Origin: Manihot esculenta
Lineage: Eukaryota > Streptophyta > Magnoliopsida > Malpighiales > Euphorbiaceae
Length of the DNA stretch: 64,000 nt
Assembly (NCBI RefSeq): GCF_001659605.2
Contig: NC_035168.2
Span: forward strand, 5,388,058 to 5,452,057
Direction of reading: 5' to 3'
Shown: positions 58,323 to 64,000 of the stretch, piece after piece
Layout of the letters: each line of letters begins with the position of its first letter
Numbering within the stretch: position 1 is the first letter of the stretch
Translations under genes and position numbers: made by a program
The notes under the pieces: generated by a model
Told to the model about the DNA's origin: nothing
Seen by the model: only the letters and a program-made list of their open reading frames with translations
Databases searched by the model: none

Positions 58323-61300
58323 ATGGCGGCGACAAACTACCTCTGCCACTACGCGCCTCTACTCAGTCCCTCACCGACGCTCTCCAACTCTAAAATCCTC
58401 TGCAAGAAAAAGAAAAACACTACAGCTTTTGAGGAGAAGAAATCGGTGTTTGTGGACTACGACGCAGGCCAGCACAAAGTCACTACTCATGTAACTGGAC
58501 TCAGGAAAGCCGACCTGCAAAAACGCTACCGTTTAAAAGTCGAAGGCGACAGGTTCCAGAAGGACTGGAGTCTGTCTCAGGTCGTCGACAAAATTCTTGA
58601 GCTCGACCCGAAATACGACGAGGTTGAGGGTCTCCTGAACCACTGGGTTGGCCGTTTCGCCAGAAAGAATTTCCCTCGGCTTATCAAAGTAACGTCTCTC
58701 TCTGTCTCTCTCTCTCTCTCTGTTTCTCTCTGTCTCTCTTTGTGCCAGTTCTTACTTATTTAGATTTTTAGGGTTTGATTTTTGCACAAATGCTATGAAT
58801 GTATTCTAATTTCAGATTGTTGTGTTGCAATTATTTTATTTTATTTCTCACTCCAGCTAGTATGACTGATAAAATGTTTCTGTGAATATTTTATTCCTGT
58901 TATTAAGGCTATGAAATTCTGATTTTTTAGATGAGAATGTTTCCTAAATGAAAAAGAAGCCTGTTGGTTGATGCAGGAGTTAACGCAAAGGGGATCATTG
59001 GAGCATAGCAATCGAGTATTCAGCTGGATGAAACATCAAAAGAATTATTGTGCTCGTAATGATATATACAATATGATGATCAGGCTGCATGCCAGACATA
59101 ATCGCACTGATCAGGCGCGCGGTTTGTTCTTTGAGATGCAAGAATGGAGGTATGCTATTTTCCCATCCTATATGGTAGGCTTGACAGTAGATAATAGTTG
59201 TCATATTGAGAATAGAAATGTTCACTTTGTGTCTTTGTGAATTGAAGATTGGGTATAAATTCTGGAAATGATTAAACATAATTTACAGGCATGTAAAATA
59301 AGAAAATTACATGAAAATACGACATTTGACACACACATAACGTTAGATCTTTTCTCTAAAGTGAAGTGCTTCTTATTTTAGAAAATCATAACTTGATGCT
59401 CATCTGATCTAATCTAAATTAAATCATAACTTTATGTTATTCTGATTTAAGAGCGCTAACAAAAAATAAAACATAAGATTATCTCTAAACTCTAATTCTT
59501 TATAATAATACAAAATAAATTATAGAATCTAGGTTAACTAATGCTATTACAATACATGGCATGTGACTTTTAGCTTGAAGAAGTATTGGAATAATAGGGG
59601 AGTATTAGAGTAGGAGTGGAAGATGTGGATGCATCATGCATGAATTGAGTTTGTTTACTTTATGTATTTTCTTCTTTTTTTTTTAAAAAAAAATTCTTTT
59701 GAACTTTAATATTGGTTCAGATTACTTGGGGAATGGTTTAATGGTTGTTTCATGCTAGGATTACAGTTAAAATTTCACTTTCAAGCCTGTATGGTCTTAA
59801 AAATAAAATAGGGAAATATTTGGGGGGGAACTGATTCAGGTATGCTTGGAATTGCCTATAGCTATTGTAAACAAAAATTACCACTAATTTTAAATTTCAC
59901 TTTAATTTTGACCAATTTTGGTCAAACAGACAAAATAATGCAAACTTTTAAAATTGGGACAATTCCTGATATTGGAAGGATGGGACATAATTGTGATAAG
60001 TTGAGAAGATTTTGCTTTTCTAACATTTTGGCCAAAGAGGAAATCTACTTTATCTTTCAAATCTAGAGCAAAGCAATAACTGCAGTACATAGTTTTCTGT
60101 TGACAGTGCCTTTTCTTCTTCCCTAGTTCTCTTTTACATTTGTTTCCAATTATTTATGTTTGTTGAGGGTCTTGTATAAGCATATAAGTGTTGAGGATTG
60201 GTTTGAAGAAGTGAAGGTTGTACCAAATTTTGGCCTAGCTATTTTTGAACATAGCTTATTGGTAATATCATGATTCCATATTAATTTTATTAGGTGCAAG
60301 CCAGATGCTGAAACTTACAATGCTCTAATCAATGCACATGGAAGAGCGGGTCAGTGGCGTTGGGCTATGAATATAATGGAAGACATGCTGCGTGAAGCTG
60401 TGTGTATTTGATTTCTACTTCCCTAATCAGTCTTAGTGGTCTGATTTGATGTGAGCTTCCTTCTTGTTGTTTTCATGTTAAAATGGCGTATGGAGAAATA
60501 TTTGCAACACTACCACTTGCCATTGAGAATCAGTTTCGGACTTACTTTAACATCATTACTAGTGGGATTATGTGATCTATACATGCTGTATTTCATGGTA
60601 TTTCTTTTTGTTGAATCCCATATCGGTTGTGGAAAGGGGGTAATGTGCCTCTTATATGGGCCATAGGCACTCCTCTCCCTTGAGCTAGCTTTTTGGGTGG
60701 AGTTAGACCTGGCCCAAATTTAACATGGTTTCAGAGCCTCCCCATCTGATGTTGGGCCTTCCATAAATATGTCACGCACCAGTAAAATTCTGGGCGTGAG
60801 GGGGTGTGTTGAATCCCACATCGATTGTGGAAAGGGGTAATGTGCCCCTTATATGGGCCATAGGCACTCCTCCCCCTTGAACTAGCTTTTGGGGTGGAGG
60901 TAGGCCTGACCCAAATTTAACACTTTTCAACAATAGCTATTCTGGACAAGTTATTTGAGTCATTTGTTGATATGATAGTGTAGCTGCCATTCGTCCAAGG
61001 TAATAAAATTATTGAACAGGTGGACATGGAATATCTTGAATATGGACTGATAATTTAGACAGATATAAAGCATATCTTGTGAATGGAGTTTTCTTACATA
61101 TGTTATCTTCTGTATTCTCTATATTTCTTAACATGGTGCTGCCGAAAATGGAAGTTATCCAATGGAATTATCCTTCTCAAGTTCCTCTCTGTGTGCTGGA
61201 ATTACTTCTGTGCGATGGAGATAATGATTTTGTTCTCCTTTTTTCTAAATGATTTGTTCTTGTGATTTACATTTAAACCTTTTAATGAATTCCATATCAT

Positions 61301-62670
61301 ATTGAAAAGATGTGTGTGGCTTTAATATTCATATTCCTGCAGATTCCCCCTAGTCGGTCAACATATAATAACTTGATCAATGCTTGTGGATCTACTGGAA
61401 ATTGGAGAGAGGCTCTCAAAATCTGCCAGAAAATGACAGAAAATGGAGTTGGTCCTGATCTGGTTACTCACAATATTATTTTATCTGCATATAAGAGTGG
61501 TGGTCAGCATTTGAAAGCTTTGTCATATTATGAATTAATGAAAGGAACAAATATTCGTCCTGATACGACTACCCTTAACATTGTGATTTATTGCCTGGTA
61601 AAGCTTGGTCAGTATGAGAAAGCTATTGACATTTTCAGTTCCATGAGGGAGCGGAGAGCAGAGTGCCACCCAGATATTGTAACATTCACGAGCATCATTC
61701 ATTTGTACTCTGTCAGTGGGCAGATTGAAAATTGTAAGGCTGTCTTCAATATTATGCTGGCGGAGGGTCTGAAGCCCAACATTGTTTCATATAATGCACT
61801 GATAGGAGCATATGCTTCCCATGGAATGAGTGAAGAGGCATTTTCCATTTTTAATGAAATTAAATCAAGTGGTTTTCGCCCTGACGTAGTGTCTTACACT
61901 TCCCTGCTCAGTTCTTATGGTAGATCAAAACAACCTATAAAAGCAAGGAAAGTATTCAACATGATGAAGAGAGACAAGTTGAAGCCAAATGTTGTTAGCT
62001 ACAATGCACTGATCGATGCTTATGGGTCTAATGGTTTCTTAGCTGAAGCTGTGGAAGTTTTGCGGGAAATGGAGCAGGATAGTGTTCACCCAAACACTGT
62101 CTCCATATGCACTCTTCTGGCTGCCTGTGGCCGCTGTGGTCAAAAAGCGAATGTTGATGCAGTGCTTTCAGCTGCCAAAATGCGTGGCATTAAATTCAAC
62201 ACAGTTGCGTATAACTCAGCTATTGGAAGCTATATGAATTTGGGGGAATATGAAAAGGCTGTGGCTTTGTACAAATCCATGAGGAAGAAGAAAGTAACAA
62301 CTGATTCTGTTACTTACACTGTCTTGATTAGTGGTTGCTGCAAGATGTCAAAGTATGATGAGGCACTTGAGTTTTATGCTGATATGATGGATATGAAAAT
62401 TCCTTTGACCAGAGAGGCTTACTCATCTGTTATATGTGCCTACAGTAAGCAGGCATGTGATTAGAAAGATGTATGTTGTTCTTAACTTTTTATAATTTGA
62501 TGGAAAACTAATATACTCTCTCTCTCTCTCTTTGTATGTGTGTGTGTGTGTGTGTATATTTCAGGGTCAAATCAAGGAAGCAGAATCTATTTTCAATATG
62601 ATGAAGACTGCTGGTTGCTATCCTGATGTAATCACATATACCATGATGCTACATGCTTACAATGCTGCAG
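58323..62670 (+). CDS. EMB2654: EMB2654-like plastid pentatricopeptide repeat protein, 5' part (five exons visible)
   Basis: In Arabidopsis EMB2654 is a chloroplast P-class PPR protein needed for trans-splicing of plastid rps12 and for embryo development. Exons joining in frame: 58323-58688, 58977-59149, 60294-60399, 61343-62452, 62565-62670. The N-terminus is Ser/Lys-rich and acid-poor, like a transit peptide (about 1-40), then VFVDYDAGQHKVTTHVTGLR and DLQKRYRLKVEGDRFQKDW, a conserved pre-PPR region. Exons 2-5 encode at least ten 35-residue PPR motifs, for example TYNNLINACGSTGNW, VSYNALIGAYASHG and VSYNALIDAYGSNGF. Intron 4 uses a GC donor. Intron 3 contains a TRIM. The next exon is not in the window, so the last visible intron exceeds 1.3 kb. 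The Arabidopsis gene was recognised from memory; match along the visible part is strong. Confidence 0.92.
58689..58742 (+). repeat. CT-rich microsatellite in intron 1 of the PPR gene
   Basis: An imperfect (CT)n tract starting just after the donor GTAACG. A similar CT then GT tract sits before the acceptor of intron 4 (62516-62558). Confidence 0.8.
60609..60922 (+). mobile_element. TRIM retrotransposon (314 bp) in intron 3 of the PPR gene
   Basis: 5' LTR 60609-60725 (117 bp) and 3' LTR 60807-60922 (116 bp) both start TGTTGAATCCCA and end CCAAATTTAACA. The 81-bp interior begins with a PBS TGGTTTCAGAGCC directly after the LTR, one mismatch from the initiator tRNA-Met type, and ends in a G-rich tract GTGAGGGGG as PPT. 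A perfect 5-bp TSD CTTTT lies at 60604-60608 and 60923-60927. It has no coding capacity. Orientation follows PBS to PPT. Confidence 0.92.
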
Positions 62671-62974
62671 GTGAGTTTTGTGCATTAAACTAATTATCTA
62701 TGTCTATGCAGTTTATTTATCCATGAGGAGAAGAAGATTTATTGATGTTTAATCTTGAATGCTTACACCAATATGTATCTCCTCTTTTATACAACAGTAA
62801 CTGCCAAACAGCTATCTGACAACTTTTCCCTCCAATTCCTAATTTTGATATTTCCCTCCTATTTCAACTTCTCCTTCCCTCCAATTATAACGGACTCATC
62901 TTATTCTTTTTCCTTTTTCTATAGTACGTGACACAGGCCTTGAGGGCAAAGCCAAGGCCACCACATATGATGAC

Positions 62975-63590
62975 CATAGTTACCAGATTTGCTCTACCCT
63001 TTTGAGAATCGTGTTACGGCTGCTGCATATCTAAACTCGACACTTTTGCATCCCAAATTATTGAGAGACATGATCTAAGTCACCAAAATAGAGGTTCCAA
63101 CAAGAAATGAAAAGATGGAAGGAAATATGAAAGAAGAAAGATAAATAAATATGCACGTGTGCAATAGCATGCAGCACAAGGAGAAGAAGAAGAGGAGGGA
63201 GAAGAAAGACTATAACAAAAGAAAAGAAAAAGAAAATACATTGTAAAACACTTAATTGAGGTAATAGATTTAAATGTTAGTGGAATAGGTGACAATGTTA
63301 ATTTAGGAGTATAAATTACTGTTTTATTAGTTGAACTTTAAAATATTTATAGAAAATATAAATATTATCAATTATTAGTCATATGTTTAATTATATAAAC
63401 ATTATATTATATTGCATAAATATAGTTTACTTGTCCCAAATTAAATTGGCGTACCAACTAAATGTACCACTAGTTGAATTAGCGTACCTATTAAACCTAT
63501 CCCTTACATATCCTATATTTTATTAATTGGCGTACCACGTACTATGTACCCGTACCACGACTTAAAAGTACCATGATCCAGGTAACTATG
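62975..63590. mobile_element. Candidate MITE, 616 bp, in the last visible intron of the PPR gene
   Basis: The ends CATAGTTACC and GGTAACTATG are perfect 10-bp inverted repeats. Flanking ATGATGAC (62967-62974) and ATGGTGGC (63591-63598) agree in 6 of 8 positions with two A/G transitions, consistent with an old 8-bp duplication. GTACCA repeats cluster near the right end. It is supported only by these short signals. Confidence 0.45.
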
Positions 63591-63598
63591 ATGGTGGC

Positions 63599-64000
63599 GA
63601 GTGACAATTGGGCCTATGAAACTTGAGCGGAGCTCAGTTGCACTTAGGGGGACTCTTGTAATGTGGCTTGTCGGGAAGTCTCATATCGACCATGTACAAG
63701 AAAATCAAAGGTATATAAGTTCAAGGCAAACCAAACCAAAATGGCCTACTAGTTTCACTCCTAGCTTATCACGAAGGCTTGCCTGTTTATTGATCTACAT
63801 TCTTGGGCCTGCGATTTTCAAAAGATCTCCCTATCTCGTAACAAAATTTGTTGAGCTTGTTACTCTTAATGTAAAAAAGAAAAACATAGTTCTTAACTAA
63901 TTTGCATTACTTCTGCTTTTGTTGTTAAAATAAAATTAACAATATGTGTGAAATAAGTAATCTCTTTATCCATGTAATTATCAAAAACCATATCAATGAT
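63599..64000 (+). other. Intron sequence of the PPR gene, right window edge
   Basis: A 99-codon open frame at 63601-63900 shows no PPR motif and no known family. AAGTCTCATATCGACCATG with TATATAAG 35 nt later resembles LTR-type sequence similar in style to the TRIM, but no pair was found. Confidence 0.4.

Noticed and set aside
63601..63900. 99-codon frame near the window end
   Set aside because: It has no PPR motif or known family, its composition is like the intron around it, and it is better explained as intronic repeat-derived sequence.

Overview
This window is nuclear DNA from a flowering plant, most likely a eudicot. It has spliced, intron-rich genes, very AT-rich intergenic DNA, a plant villin, a plastid-type pentatricopeptide repeat (PPR) gene, and nested Ty3/gypsy chromovirus retrotransposons primed by initiator tRNA-Met. 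The species cannot be fixed from the sequence alone; the repeat types would suit Malpighiales/Euphorbiaceae, but that is only an impression.

Layout. (1) 1-3678: the 3' half of a villin-4-like actin-binding protein gene on the + strand, seven exons ending in a villin headpiece. (2) 3679-9120: AT-rich intergenic DNA with two Mutator-like (MULE) non-autonomous elements in opposite orientation. Each has a long purine or pyrimidine microsatellite core and a 9-bp target-site duplication (TSD). (3) 9120-43530: an old, decayed gypsy element whose gag was split by a 31.6-kb nest. Element A (minus strand, intact 1,662-aa gag-pol) sits in that gag with a TAAAT duplication. Element C (plus strand, LTRs that look identical, intact gag-pol with chromodomain) sits in A's left LTR with a CCTAC duplication. 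Element B (minus strand, frameshifted) sits in A's right LTR with a GTATC duplication. Solo LTR D sits in B's left LTR with a GTAAA duplication. All coordinates close exactly: after removing insertions the B LTRs are both 2,230 bp, the C LTRs both 2,130 bp, and the A LTRs 2,254 and 2,234 bp, differing by one 20-bp duplication. (4) 43531-47057: AT-rich DNA, a tandem duplication and a miniature element. (5) 47058-48578, minus strand: a single-exon gene for a plant single-pass membrane protein of a little-studied, glycosyltransferase-like family. (6) 48579-58182: AT-rich DNA with a Pack-MULE carrying fragments of an Hsc70-interacting protein gene, a third purine-core MULE, two hAT-like MITEs and another dispersed repeat. 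(7) 58323 to the window end: the 5' part of an EMB2654-like plastid PPR gene on the + strand, with a GC-AG intron, a 314-bp TRIM retrotransposon in one intron and a candidate MITE in the last visible intron.

The host genes are independent housekeeping-type genes and form no pathway together. The most unusual signals are in the LTRs. All four copies keep (a) clusters of a dyad TTCGG-N3-CCGAA with variable centre, (b) tandem hairpins with a CCAGG/CCTGG stem, including one compensatory base-pair change between neighbouring copies, and (c) splice-site-like sequences predicting two introns in the leader, the second of which would remove the hairpins and the primer binding site from gag-pol mRNA.
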